Source: SYFT01 sp964471115 (GTDB taxonomy: Bacteria; Acidobacteriota; Vicinamibacteria; Vicinamibacterales; SCN-69-37). From it: DNA of 64,000 nucleotides. Below are positions 32,369 to 42,880 of the stretch, one piece after another. Both the position numbers and the translations under genes were made by a program. The number at the start of each line of letters is the position of its first letter. The stretch's first letter is position 1. Below the pieces are notes generated by a model that was not told the origin of the DNA, did not search any database, and saw only the letters and a program-made list of their open reading frames with translations. Location of the stretch: the NCBI GenBank assembly GCA_964471115.1, contig CAYYFE010000015.1, forward strand, positions 1 through 64,000, read 5' to 3'.

Positions 32369-32572
32369 CTACGCCGGATAAGACTTCTTTGTTTCCAGAA
32401 AAGCCGGGTCCACCAGCCGGGGCAGGACCAGCGGACGATGCCGCAGCCGCTCGGCCTTGATCAGCCGGCGAATCACCCCGGAGACGGAATCCCTGGTGAC
32501 CTGGGCCTCCTCGCGCAGCAGACGATAGTCACTCTCAGTAATCCACACGTGAATCTGGCGGTGCTGAAACAT
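32369..32572 (-). CDS. ribbon-helix-helix DNA-binding protein
   Basis: A 67-residue protein with the RHH fold: strand RQIHVWITESDYRLL, then helices REEAQVTRDSVSGVIRRLIKAERL, as in CopG/Arc-type regulators. GGAGGAGG lies 8 nt before the ATG, a strong ribosome site. Such proteins repress their own promoters or act as antitoxins. No conventional toxin gene is adjacent, but the small membrane peptide at 32241-32327 is downstream and two matching palindromes lie upstream (32679-32729). Confidence 0.82.
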   Translation of the reverse strand: MFQHRQIHVWITESDYRLLREEAQVTRDSVSGVIRRLIKAERLRHRPLVLPRLVDPAFLETKKSYPA

Positions 32573-32678
32573 TGGCCCGTCCTCCTCCGCGCCTCGGACA
32601 TAGCAAGAGCGGTGCCAGCGCTTGAGGCTGCCGCACAGAGTCTTGAAGTGATTGTGAGTGGTGAGTGGATGGGCCTGT

Positions 32679-32694
32679 GGGTCACTTGTGACCC
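32679..32694. promoter_or_regulatory. palindromic operator candidate 1 (GGGTCA half-sites)
   Basis: GGGTCACTTGTGACCC is a perfect palindrome of 7-bp arms with a 2-bp centre. It shares the pattern GGGTCA-S-TT-S-TGACCC with the second palindrome, with a centre-to-centre distance of 33 bp (about three helical turns). Confidence 0.65.
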
Positions 32695-32709
32695 GGCGAT
32701 AACTCCCGT

Positions 32710-32729
32710 GTGGGTCAGTTCTGACCCAC
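32710..32729. promoter_or_regulatory. palindromic operator candidate 2 (GGGTCA half-sites)
   Basis: GTGGGTCAG and CTGACCCAC are perfect 9-bp arms around TT. It lies 12 bp past the stop of the GT87 gene, with no T run, so an operator for the RHH protein is more likely than a terminator. The rest of 32573-32740 holds nothing else I can name. Confidence 0.65.
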
Positions 32730-32740
32730 GCAGACCGCCT

Positions 32741-33883
32741 TCAGGCCAGCTTGCTCAGGCGAATCTGCGCCAGCGTAAAGACCAGTGTGAGCGCGCAGAC
32801 CGACACGATGGACCACGCCATGAATTGCTGGTACGCGGTGCGTCCCATCAGGTCGAAAAGTGACAGGCCCATGACCATCAGCGCTGCGCCGGAAGCCCAG
32901 CGCCAACCGGTGCCCAGTTCGCGCCAGCGGTCGATGATCAGGACCACGGCCGGCGTGCCCAGCAGCAGCACGTAGTCCCAACCCTGCGGTGAAATCAGAG
33001 GAATGAGCAGCAGGAGCAGGGCAAACTCGAGGTAGTCGGGGTCGCTCACCGTGGGCCGGCGCCGCCAGGTGGCCGCCGCCACGGCCAGCAGCAGTCCGAC
33101 CGTGAGGGTGGCCAGGGCCGCGGCCGTCGTGCCCGGGCCCAGCCACTTCGCCCACATCGCCGCCATCGAGATGTTGTCGGCGCCGAGCAGGTTGGGCGCG
33201 GTCGACGACGACACGATGTGCCACCAGCCCTGGAGCTGATCGAGGTTGCCGGCCCAGCCATACAGGATCAGCGGCAGCAGGAGCCCCCCTGCGATGACGG
33301 CCGCACCCACCACGCCGGCGGCCACGCCGTACGACGCCGCCAGCCACGGCAGCAGGATGAGCGCGTACGGCTTGACGAACACCGCCAGCCCGATGCTGAC
33401 GGCCGCCAGCCTGGGGGCGTCCAGCTGCAACGCGCCGAGACCGGCGACCAGCAGGACACCCAGGAGCAGGTTGGACTGGCCCAGCGTCAGCTCGTGGGCG
33501 TAGAACTTCGCCATCAGGACGAGCGTCAGCACGATGATCGTGCGGTCCGACCAGCGGCGCGCCGGCAGCGCCACGACCGACCAGCGCAGCAGGATGACCA
33601 GGCACGCGCACGACAGGGCGAACCAGCCGACGCGCGCGGCGTCGCGGCCGAGGATGGCCCACGGGGCCATCGCCACGGCGAATGCCGGCATGTACTTGAA
33701 CGTATAGTGGCCGTCCGCCTCCTGGTACAGGGGTTGGGCGGCGAGGGCTCGGTGGCCGGCGGTGCGATACACCTCGAAGTCGACCATCTCCTGGCTGACC
33801 CGCAGGTTGTAGATCGTCAGCGCCAGGGCGATCAGGGCGACCGGAAGGATCAGCGCACGCAGGTGGGCCGGCAGTCGGGCCAT
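32741..33883 (-). CDS. GT87 family (DUF2029) membrane glycosyltransferase
   Basis: A 380-residue polytopic protein with about 10 helices. The N-terminal loop YNLRVSQEMVDFEVYRTAGHRALAAQPLY has the GT-C catalytic Asp (VDFEVY), followed by GHYTFKYMPAFAVAMAPWA, and LGQSNLLLGVLLVAGL and FVKPYALILLPWL are typical of the GT87 alpha-mannosyltransferase family. It would transfer a sugar from a polyprenyl-phosphate donor on the periplasmic face. It follows typA by 31 bp on the same strand. Confidence 0.85.
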   Translation of the reverse strand: MARLPAHLRALILPVALIALALTIYNLRVSQEMVDFEVYRTAGHRALAAQPLYQEADGHYTFKYMPAFAVAMAPWAILGRDAARVGWFALSCACLVILLRWSVVALPARRWSDRTIIVLTLVLMAKFYAHELTLGQSNLLLGVLLVAGLGALQLDAPRLAAVSIGLAVFVKPYALILLPWLAASYGVAAGVVGAAVIAGGLLLPLILYGWAGNLDQLQGWWHIVSSSTAPNLLGADNISMAAMWAKWLGPGTTAAALATLTVGLLLAVAAATWRRRPTVSDPDYLEFALLLLLIPLISPQGWDYVLLLGTPAVVLIIDRWRELGTGWRWASGAALMVMGLSLFDLMGRTAYQQFMAWSIVSVCALTLVFTLAQIRLSKLA

Positions 33884-33914
33884 GTCGGTGTGCCGTGGTT
33901 AGACACCACGCCCG

Positions 33915-35759
<1,845 letters not shown>

Positions 35760-35765
35760 CTCACG

Positions 35766-35771
35766 ATGATA
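35766..35771 (-). promoter_or_regulatory. -10 element, leaderless-type, typA
   Basis: TATCAT on the minus strand ends exactly 6 nt before the ATG at 35759. The same bases serve as a divergent promoter region for the TPR gene, which has TACATT 8 nt before its ATG. Confidence 0.5.
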
Positions 35772-35783
35772 CATTCATGCGCG

Positions 35784-37238
35784 ATGCGGGGTTGTCTCAA
35801 GTGGGTTCCGCTGCTGGTGGGGGTGGCGACGTGCCTGGCGTGGGCGGCGCCGGCGCGCGCGCAGCGGGGCGCCACCGGGCCGGTGGCCGATCTGAACGCC
35901 CAGGCGAAGGCCCTGCACGAGTCGGATCCGGCCCGTTCCCTCGAACTCGCCCGGCAGGCCCTGGCGGCGGCCCAGGCGGCCGGCGACGTCCGGGGCCAGG
36001 CCGAGGCCCTCAATTACGTCTCGTACGGCTACCGGCAGCAAAGTCTGCTCGACCTGGCGCGTGAACACGGGCTGGAATCGGAGCGGCTGGCCGCGCAGGC
36101 CGGCGACCCCTACGGCGAATCCCAGGCCTACAACACGCTGGGCCTGATCGAAGCCGATGACGGCCGGTTTCCCGAGGCGCTGGAGTACCACCTCAAGGCG
36201 CTGGCCATCCGCCAGCAGACCGGCGACAAGGAAGGGTTGTCGTACACCTACAACAACCTGGGGAACGCCTACCGCAACATGGGGGACTATCCCCGCGCGC
36301 TCGACTACCACCAGCGCGGCCTGGCGCTGAAGATCGAACTGGGCAACCGCGAAAGCGAGGCCTACTCCCATCACAACATCGGCCTGGTGTATTTCGCGAT
36401 GAAGGATTTCCCGCAGGCCCTGGCGGCGTACCGGCGGGGACTGGCGATTCGCGAGGCGCTGGGCGACACACGCGGCATGGCGGTGTCGCTCAACGGCATC
36501 GGCTCGGTCGAGGCGCAGACCGACCCGGTCGCCGCGCTGCGGACCTACGAGCGCGCGCTGGGGATGCGCCGGCAGGTGGGGGATGAACGCGGGGAGATGG
36601 CCACGCACCTGAACATGGGCGATGTCCATCGCCGGCTCGGCCGTCCGGGCGAGGCGATTGCCGCGTACGGCCGCGCGCTGGCGATTGGCGGCCGCATCGA
36701 CGCGCCGCTGATGCGCTCCAACGCGCTCAAGGGGTTGGCCGAGGCCGAGGCCCAGCGCGGGGACTACCGCGCCGCCTACGAACATCAGCTGGAACACCAG
36801 CAGGTGCGCGACGAGATGTTCAACCAGGAGAACGCTGCGCGGCTGGCGCGCCTCCAGGTGACCCACGAGACGCAGCAGCAACAGCGGCAGATTCAGCTGC
36901 AGGACGCCGAACTCGCGCGCGTCCGCACCACGCGCACCGCGCTGATCGTCATCGTGGCGCTCGTGATCCTGAGCCTCGTGCTGGTGCTGGCGCGTTTCCG
37001 CCTCAAGCAGCAGTCCGAGGCGCGGCTGCAGGTCCAGGCCGACGCCCTGCGTGAGGCGCTCGACAAGGTCCAGACCCTCAAGGGCCTCTTGCCGATCTGC
37101 GCGTCGTGCAAGAAAATCCGGGACGACAACGGCTATTGGACGCAGGTGGAACAGTACGTCTCGGCGCACAGCGCCGCCGAGTTCACGCATTCCATCTGCC
37201 CGACGTGTTTTGACGGGCTGTATACGGAGCGCACGTGA
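35784..37238 (+). CDS. TPR protein with membrane helix and C-terminal zinc-ribbon motif
   Basis: A 484-residue exported protein: signal peptide (WVPLLVGVATCLAWAAPARAQ), about seven to eight tetratricopeptide repeats (for example GEALEYHLKALAIRQQTGDKEG, PRALDYHQRGLALKIELGN), a coiled coil, one membrane helix (ALIVIVALVILSLVLVLARF), and a C-terminal module ICASCKKIRDDNGYWTQVEQYV with CPTC 30 residues later. That Cys4 module also ends many histidine kinases and cyclic-di-GMP proteins; here it stands without a catalytic domain. I take the ATG at 35784, which gives a clean signal peptide; an in-frame ATG is at 35766. The stop overlaps the Rieske GTG (GTGA). Confidence 0.85.
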   Translation: MRGCLKWVPLLVGVATCLAWAAPARAQRGATGPVADLNAQAKALHESDPARSLELARQALAAAQAAGDVRGQAEALNYVSYGYRQQSLLDLAREHGLESERLAAQAGDPYGESQAYNTLGLIEADDGRFPEALEYHLKALAIRQQTGDKEGLSYTYNNLGNAYRNMGDYPRALDYHQRGLALKIELGNRESEAYSHHNIGLVYFAMKDFPQALAAYRRGLAIREALGDTRGMAVSLNGIGSVEAQTDPVAALRTYERALGMRRQVGDERGEMATHLNMGDVHRRLGRPGEAIAAYGRALAIGGRIDAPLMRSNALKGLAEAEAQRGDYRAAYEHQLEHQQVRDEMFNQENAARLARLQVTHETQQQQRQIQLQDAELARVRTTRTALIVIVALVILSLVLVLARFRLKQQSEARLQVQADALREALDKVQTLKGLLPICASCKKIRDDNGYWTQVEQYVSAHSAAEFTHSICPTCFDGLYTERT

Positions 37239-37717
37239 CGATGCACGATGAGGAGTCTCAGGAGCCACGCCGGGCGTTCCTCGCCCGGCTGGTGATGGGC
37301 GCCGCCGGCCTGGTGGGCGCGGCCATCGCCGGCCTGGCCGGCGCGGTCGCCACCCCCCGCGCGCGCGCCGCGGCCGCCCGCTGGCGTCCGGCCGCCTCGA
37401 TGTTCGACCTGCCGCCCACCGGCCCGTTCGTCGCCACCATCGCCGAGCGTCATGCCGACGGCTGGCACGAGACCCGCAAGGAAACCGTCGTGTTCATCGA
37501 CAAGATGGGCGACGACTACGTGGCGATGTCCGCCACGTGTACGCACCTGGGCTGCCGTGTGGCGTGGGACGCCGCCGCCACGCAGTACAAATGTCCGTGC
37601 CACGGCGGCGTGTTCAACCGTGAAGGGCAGGTGGTGGCCGGCCCGCCGCCCGAAGGGTTGCGGCGCGTGCCCGTCAGGCTCAACCCCGAGACCGCGAACA
37701 TCGAGGTCGAGATCTGA
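37235..37717 (+). CDS. Rieske [2Fe-2S] protein of the bc complex
   Basis: A 160-residue protein with a twin-arginine start (PRRAFLARLVMGAAGLVGAAIAGLAG) and a Rieske fold. The cluster ligands are in TCTHLGCRV (C102, H104) and KCPCHGGVF (C120, H123); C107 and C122 form the disulphide. It passes electrons from quinol to the cytochrome c of the next gene. Start GTG at 37235 or ATG at 37241; GGAG at 37226-37229 suits both. TGATG overlap with the cytochrome b gene makes a bicistron. Confidence 0.93.
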   Translation: MTMHDEESQEPRRAFLARLVMGAAGLVGAAIAGLAGAVATPRARAAAARWRPAASMFDLPPTGPFVATIAERHADGWHETRKETVVFIDKMGDDYVAMSATCTHLGCRVAWDAAATQYKCPCHGGVFNREGQVVAGPPPEGLRRVPVRLNPETANIEVEI

Positions 37718-39282
37718 TGCGCGGGGTGTTCGACTGGCTCGACCACCGTACGGGATTCCGCGCGCTGCGTCACCATCTGCTCGACGAGCGCCTGCCGGCC
37801 GGCACCGGCTGGTGGTTCACCTTCGGCAGCCTGCTGCTGTTCGGGCTGACGCTGCAGGTGGTCACCGGCACGCTGCTCGCGCTCTTCTACGCGCCGACGC
37901 CCGATCACGCCTGGGACAGCGTGCGGTACATCACGACGGAGGTGCGCGGCGGCCACCTGCTGCGCGGCCTGCACCACTGGGGCGCCAGTCTCGTGGTGGT
38001 CACCGCGGTCCTGCACCTGATTCGTGTGGTCTTCTTCGGGTCGTACAAGGCGCCGCGTGAACTCAACTGGATCGTCGGGCTGGTCCTGCTGCACGTGATC
38101 CTCGCGTTCGGCCTCACGGGCTACCTGCTGCCGTGGGACCAGCGCGCGTACTGGGCGACGGTCGTCACGATCAACATGGCCAAGCTGGCGCCCGGCGCCG
38201 GCGAGTTCATCGCCGATCTGCTGCGCGGCGGCCCCGACATCGGCGCGCTGACGTTGACACGCTGGTACGCCGTGCACGTGCTCGTGTTGCCGCCGGTGTT
38301 GTTCGGGCTGATTGGCCTGCACCTCTACCTCATGCGCCGCCATGGGATCTCCGGGCCCATCCGGCCGCGGCCGGGGCCCACGCAGACGTTTTTCCCCTAT
38401 CAGGCCGGGCGGGATCTGACCGTCGCCGTCGTCGTGGGCATCGGCCTGGCGTGGATGGCCTGGCAGGGCGCCCCGCCGCTCGAGCCGCCGGCCGACCCGA
38501 CGTCGAGTGATTACATTCCCCGGCCGGAGTGGTATTTCCTGGGCCTCTTCCAGTTGTTGAAGTATTTCCCCGGCCGGCTCGAGATCGTCGGCGCCATCAT
38601 CATCCCCGGCGTCGTCATGACGCTGCTGGCGCTGCTGCCGTGGATCGATCGCGCGCAGTCGCGCGGCCTCCGTGAACGGCGTGTGGTGCTGGGGGTGTTC
38701 GCCGCCGGGCTGGCGACCATCACGACGCTGACCGTCCTGGGCGCCATGGACAAGCCGCCGTTGAGCGGCACGGCGTGGAACGTGCGCGAGCAGGCCGGCG
38801 CCGTGTTGCTGCAGTCCGGCTCGTGCAGCACCTGTCACAACCCCGACGGGATCGTCGCGCCCATCAACCCGGTGCGCGTGTCACGGCCCCGGGACTGGGT
38901 GGCGTCTCATCTCGTGGATCCCGAGATGATCGCGCCCGGCCTGCGGCCCGCGCCGGCGGCAATCGACCAGCACGACCAGGCGGCGATCCTCGCGGCCCTC
39001 GCGCGTGGCCGCGTGGGGACGGCGTTGCCCGCCGTGGATGAGGACGGCCGGATGGCCGTGCAGTTCAACCGGCACTGTCTGCGGTGCCACGTGCTCGGCG
39101 CCGTCGGCGGCACCGAGGGCCCTGAGTTGACCGCCATCGGTCTCGAATTCGACGAGGCCCGGCTGATCCGGCAGATCACCGATCCCCGGTCGCTCAAGGC
39201 TGATGGGGACATGCCGCCGTTTGCCGACAAACTGACCACCGACGAGATCGCCGCGCTGGCGCGTTGGCTGATGCGGCAGTAA
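37717..39282 (+). CDS. cytochrome b fused to dihaem cytochrome c
   Basis: The 521-residue core of the quinol:cytochrome c reductase. Residues 1-340 combine the cytochrome b6 part (axial histidines H86, H100, H187, H202, with a 14-residue gap in the fourth helix as in b6) and the subunit-IV part with the PEWY quinol motif (270-273). Residues about 355-521 add a c-type domain with CSTCH (370-374) and CLRCH (454-458), so two haems are predicted. Fusion of cytochrome b and c replaces the separate cytochrome c1/f gene. The complex links the quinone pool to a terminal oxidase. Confidence 0.93.
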   Translation: MRGVFDWLDHRTGFRALRHHLLDERLPAGTGWWFTFGSLLLFGLTLQVVTGTLLALFYAPTPDHAWDSVRYITTEVRGGHLLRGLHHWGASLVVVTAVLHLIRVVFFGSYKAPRELNWIVGLVLLHVILAFGLTGYLLPWDQRAYWATVVTINMAKLAPGAGEFIADLLRGGPDIGALTLTRWYAVHVLVLPPVLFGLIGLHLYLMRRHGISGPIRPRPGPTQTFFPYQAGRDLTVAVVVGIGLAWMAWQGAPPLEPPADPTSSDYIPRPEWYFLGLFQLLKYFPGRLEIVGAIIIPGVVMTLLALLPWIDRAQSRGLRERRVVLGVFAAGLATITTLTVLGAMDKPPLSGTAWNVREQAGAVLLQSGSCSTCHNPDGIVAPINPVRVSRPRDWVASHLVDPEMIAPGLRPAPAAIDQHDQAAILAALARGRVGTALPAVDEDGRMAVQFNRHCLRCHVLGAVGGTEGPELTAIGLEFDEARLIRQITDPRSLKADGDMPPFADKLTTDEIAALARWLMRQ

Positions 39283-39321
39283 CGCAGCGCGGCTGGGCCG
39301 GCCGGCCGCGGAGGGACGACG

Positions 39322-40899
39322 ATGACCGCCACCACCTTCAGTCTCGCCCACCTGCTGGACCAGACCGCGCGACTCACCCCGTCACGCGAAGCCGTCGTGA
39401 TGGGGCAGACGCGCCTGACCTGGGCGCAGCTGGACGCCATGGTGAGTCAGGTCGCCAACGGCCTCCGCAGCCTGGGGCTGCGCCCCGGGGATCACATCGC
39501 GTTGTCGTGCCCCAACGTGCCGTATTTCCCGATGGCGTATTACGGCATCCTCCGGATGGGCGGCGTGGTGGTGCCCCTCAACGTGTTGCTCAAGCCGCGC
39601 GAGATTGCGTACCACCTCAAGGACGCGCAGGCCAGGGCGCTGCTGGTGTTTGAAGGCACGGCGGAACTGCCGATGGCGACGATGGCGCGGGCCGCCTGTG
39701 ACGAGGCCGGCCTGTCGATGCCGGTGATCGTGATGACCGCCAATCCCGCGGCGCCCAGTCCGGTCGACCGCGCGCTGTCGTTTGGCCAGCTCGTCCACGG
39801 ACAAGCCCCGCGGTGCGCCACCCATCCGGCCGCACCCGGCGACACGGCGGTCATTCTCTACACCTCCGGGACGACCGGACAGCCCAAGGGCGCCGAACTG
39901 ACGCACTTCAACATGGTGACCAACGCGCTGGTGTCGCGCGACATGTTGTCGCCGCTGGTCGACAGCCCGATCGCCGGCACCACCCGCCACCTGATCACGC
40001 TGCCGTTGTTCCACTCGACCGGGCAGACCGCGCAGATGAACGCCAGCGTGGCTGGCGCCTCCACGATGGTACTGATGCCTCGGTTCGAGGCGGCGGGCGT
40101 GCTCAAGACGATGGTCGACGAGCGGATTACGTGCTGGGTGGGCGTGCCCACGATGTACTGGGCGCTGCTTCAGCATGCGCGCCAGCACGGCGTCGACACG
40201 TCGGCCATCGCGGCGCGGCTGCGCGTCTGTGCGTCGGGCGGCGCGCCGATGCCGGTCGCCGTGTTGCAGGATTTCGAGCAGACCTTCGGGGTGCGCGTGC
40301 TCGAGGGGTACGGCCTGTCCGAGACGGCGCCGGTCGCCTGTTTCAACCAGGTGTTCCTGCCGTCCAAACCCGGCACCGTCGGCTTGCCCGTCCTCGGCTG
40401 CGAGGTGCGCGTCGTCAACGATCAGGACGAACCGCTGCCCTCCGGTGAACGCGGCGAAATCGTCATCCGCGGCCACAACGTGATGAAGGGGTACTTCAAC
40501 CGCCCGGCCGACACGGCCGAGGCGCTGCGGGGCGGGTGGTTCCACACCGGCGACATCGGCGTCATCGATGCCGATGGCTTCGTGTCGATTGTCGATCGCA
40601 AGAAGGACATGGTGCTGCGCGGCGGCATGAACGTGTATCCACGCGAGATCGAGGACGTGTTGATGACGCACCCGGCGGTGTCGCTGGCGGCCGTCATCGG
40701 CGTGCCCGACGAACGCCTGGGCGAAGAAGTGAAGGCGTATGTCGTGCTCAAGCCGGGCGCGACGCTGACGCCCGAGGCACTGGTGGACTGGAGCCGCGAA
40801 CAACTGGCCGCCTACAAGTACCCCCGGATCGTCGAGATTCGGGAGTCGCTGCCGGTCGGGCCCACCGGCAAGGTGTTCAAGCGGGCGTTGCGCGAGTAG
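39322..40899 (+). CDS. long-chain acyl-CoA synthetase (AMP-forming)
   Basis: A 525-residue ANL enzyme that adenylates a carboxylic acid and makes its CoA thioester. AVILYTSGTTGQPKGAELTH (A3/P-loop), GYGLSETAPVACF, GGWFHTGDIGVIDADGFVSIVDRKKDM, GMNVYPREIEDV and the C-terminal PTGKVFKRAL (A10 lysine) are all present. No signal peptide. The substrate (long- or medium-chain fatty acid, or aromatic acid) is not decided. GGAGGG lies 6 nt before the ATG. The TAG stop is part of the first unit of a decamer array. Confidence 0.92.
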   Translation: MTATTFSLAHLLDQTARLTPSREAVVMGQTRLTWAQLDAMVSQVANGLRSLGLRPGDHIALSCPNVPYFPMAYYGILRMGGVVVPLNVLLKPREIAYHLKDAQARALLVFEGTAELPMATMARAACDEAGLSMPVIVMTANPAAPSPVDRALSFGQLVHGQAPRCATHPAAPGDTAVILYTSGTTGQPKGAELTHFNMVTNALVSRDMLSPLVDSPIAGTTRHLITLPLFHSTGQTAQMNASVAGASTMVLMPRFEAAGVLKTMVDERITCWVGVPTMYWALLQHARQHGVDTSAIAARLRVCASGGAPMPVAVLQDFEQTFGVRVLEGYGLSETAPVACFNQVFLPSKPGTVGLPVLGCEVRVVNDQDEPLPSGERGEIVIRGHNVMKGYFNRPADTAEALRGGWFHTGDIGVIDADGFVSIVDRKKDMVLRGGMNVYPREIEDVLMTHPAVSLAAVIGVPDERLGEEVKAYVVLKPGATLTPEALVDWSREQLAAYKYPRIVEIRESLPVGPTGKVFKRALRE

Positions 40900-40971
40900 C
40901 GGCGAGTGGCGGCGAGTGGCGGCGAGTGGCGGTGAGTAGCGGTGAGTAGCGGCGAGTAGCGGGGAGTGGAC
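40892..40971. repeat. decamer array GCGAGTRGCG between acyl-CoA ligase and HD gene
   Basis: Eight 10-bp units: GCGAGTAGCG, three GCGAGTGGCG, two GTGAGTAGCG, GCGAGTAGCG, GGGAGTGGAC. The first provides the ligase stop TAG; the last provides GGGGAG, the Shine-Dalgarno of the next gene. Confidence 0.93.
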
Positions 40972-40974
40972 ATC

Positions 40975-41538
40975 ATGGAGCGGCAACTGGCGTTCATTCG
41001 TGAGGCCGATCGGTTGAAGACGGTCCTGCGCCGGACGTCGGTGGGCGACCGATCCCGGCTCGAGAATTCGGCGGAGCATTCGTGGCACCTGGCGCTCATG
41101 GCCCTGGTGTGGGCCGGACAGGCGCCGCCTGGTGTCTCGGTGGATCGTGTGGTGCGCATGCTCGTGGTGCACGACCTGGTCGAGATTGACGCGGGCGATA
41201 CGTTTGCGTTTGACGCCGCGGCCAACGGCGACAAGGCCGAGCGCGAGCGCGCGGCCGCCGACCGCCTGTTTGGAATGCTGCCCGCGGACGTGGGGGCCGA
41301 ACTCCGGGGGCTGTGGGAGGAGTTCGAGGCCGGCGACAGCGCCGACGCGCGGATGGCCAACGCGCTCGACCGGTTCGGCGCGCTCGTGCAGAACACGCAG
41401 CAGCCCGACGGCGGGACCTGGGCGGCCCACGGCATCTCGCGCGAGGCGATCCTGCGCCGGATGGATCCCATTCGCGAGGGGTTGCCGGCTCTGTGGCCGT
41501 ATGTGATGTCGGTGGTGGACGAGGTCAGTCGCAGGTAA
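40975..41538 (+). CDS. HD-domain hydrolase (YfbR/HDDC2-like)
   Basis: A 187-residue metal-dependent phosphohydrolase. HD-fold ligands are H35 in NSAEHSWHLALMALV and the HD pair H66-D67 in MLVVHDLVEIDAGD, with a further Asp in ANALDRFGALVQN. This is the arrangement of 5'-deoxynucleotidases such as YfbR. GGGGAG 8 nt before the ATG comes from the decamer array; a GTG at 40966 is an alternative. It lies 11 bp before the YfcC-like gene. Confidence 0.86.
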   Translation: MERQLAFIREADRLKTVLRRTSVGDRSRLENSAEHSWHLALMALVWAGQAPPGVSVDRVVRMLVVHDLVEIDAGDTFAFDAAANGDKAERERAAADRLFGMLPADVGAELRGLWEEFEAGDSADARMANALDRFGALVQNTQQPDGGTWAAHGISREAILRRMDPIREGLPALWPYVMSVVDEVSRR

Positions 41539-41549
41539 CGCCACCCGTC

Positions 41550-42869
41550 ATGCGAGTGAAACTGCCGCACCCTTTCATGCTTCTGCTCGGTGGCGTGGTC
41601 GTCGCCGTGATGCTCACGTGGATCGTGCCCGCCGGGCGGTACGACAGGCGTGAAGACGCCGCCACGGGACGGCAGGTCGTGGTGCCGGGAACGTATACGC
41701 GCGTGGACGCCACACCCGTCGGCCCGATGGCCGGGCTGCTCACGGTGCCGCGAGGCATCGTCGACGGCGCCGACGTGATGCTGGTGGTGCTGCTGGTCGG
41801 CGGTGTGTTCACACTCCTCGATCGCACGGGCGCGCTGGGTCGGCTGGTCGGCTCGCTGGTTGGCGGGGGGCTTGGGCCACGCACGATCGTGATCCTGGTC
41901 TCCCTGGGGTTCGCCACACTCGGAGCGCTCGAGAACATGGGCGAGGAGATCGTCGCCATGGTGCCGGTGTTGCTCGTGTTGTCGCGCGGACTGGGGTGTG
42001 GCGCGGTCACGGCGGTGGCGATGAGCGCAGGGGCCGCCGCGATCGGCGCCGCGTTTGGTCCGATGAACCCGTTTCAGACCGGCATCGCGTTGAAGCTGGC
42101 CGAGCTGCCGCCGCTCAGTCAGGCGGGCCTGCGCTTCTCGCTGCTCGCCGTGGCCGTCACGCTCTGGATTTCGTGGACGCTGGCGATGGCGGGCCGCGAT
42201 GACGTACGCCCGACGATGGCCGCGCCGGCACCGGACGCGCCCGACCGGCGCGATTGGCTGATGCTCGCGCTGGCCTTGCTGCCGTTTGTGCCGTATGTCT
42301 ACGGCGTCCTGGCCTGGGACTGGGGCTTCAACGAACTCTCGGCCCTGTTCCTGGTGTCGGGGCTCGCCATCGGCGTGGCTGCAGGCGCGTCGCCCTCCGA
42401 CGCCGGCGCCCGGCTGCTGAAGGCGATGGAAGGGATGGTCGCGCCCGCGCTGTTCGTCGGCGTCGCACGCGCCATCTCGCTGGCGCTGTCGGATGGACAG
42501 ATCCTCGACACGATTCTCCATGCGCTGGCGTCGCCATTGGCCGAACTGCCCGCGGCCGCGGCGGCGATCCTGATGGTGCCGGTCCACGCGCTGTTGCACA
42601 TCCCGGTGCCGTCGGTCAGCGGCCAGGCGGTGTTGACGATGCCGATCATGGCGCCGCTGTCGGACCTGATTGGCCTGTCGCGTGACGCGGCCGTCATCGC
42701 CTACCAGACCGGCGCGGGCCTCTGCGAACTGTTCACGCCGACCAACGGGGGGTTCATGGCCGTCTTGCTCGCTGCCGGTGTGAGCTGGCAGCGATGGGTG
42801 CGGTTCGCGCTGCCCGGGGCGTTGCTGGTCGCGTTGGTCGGCCTTGCGGGTATCCTGCTGGCAGCGTAA
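41550..42869 (+). CDS. YfcC/DcuC-like membrane carrier
   Basis: A 439-residue protein with about 11 helices of the YfcC/C4-dicarboxylate anaerobic carrier group. LPHPFMLLLGGVVVAVMLTWIVPAGRYDR is the diagnostic start, GGVFTLLDRTGALGRLVG and the re-entrant loops GAAFGPMNPFQTGIA and LHIPVPSVSGQAVLTMPIMAPLSDLIGLSRD and TNGGFMAVLLAAG follow. It imports or exchanges small anionic metabolites or amino acids. It is transcribed with the HD and penicillin-acylase genes. Confidence 0.87.
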   Translation: MRVKLPHPFMLLLGGVVVAVMLTWIVPAGRYDRREDAATGRQVVVPGTYTRVDATPVGPMAGLLTVPRGIVDGADVMLVVLLVGGVFTLLDRTGALGRLVGSLVGGGLGPRTIVILVSLGFATLGALENMGEEIVAMVPVLLVLSRGLGCGAVTAVAMSAGAAAIGAAFGPMNPFQTGIALKLAELPPLSQAGLRFSLLAVAVTLWISWTLAMAGRDDVRPTMAAPAPDAPDRRDWLMLALALLPFVPYVYGVLAWDWGFNELSALFLVSGLAIGVAAGASPSDAGARLLKAMEGMVAPALFVGVARAISLALSDGQILDTILHALASPLAELPAAAAAILMVPVHALLHIPVPSVSGQAVLTMPIMAPLSDLIGLSRDAAVIAYQTGAGLCELFTPTNGGFMAVLLAAGVSWQRWVRFALPGALLVALVGLAGILLAA

Positions 42870-42880
42870 CGGAGGACGGG

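Noticed and set aside
32369..32572. RHH gene as half of a standard type II toxin-antitoxin pair
   Set aside because: No RelE/ParE, PIN or Fic gene is adjacent; only the small peptide frame is present.
39283..39321. GGCCGGCCGGCC palindrome before the acyl-CoA ligase
   Set aside because: Low-complexity GC sequence; no pairing beyond what composition gives.
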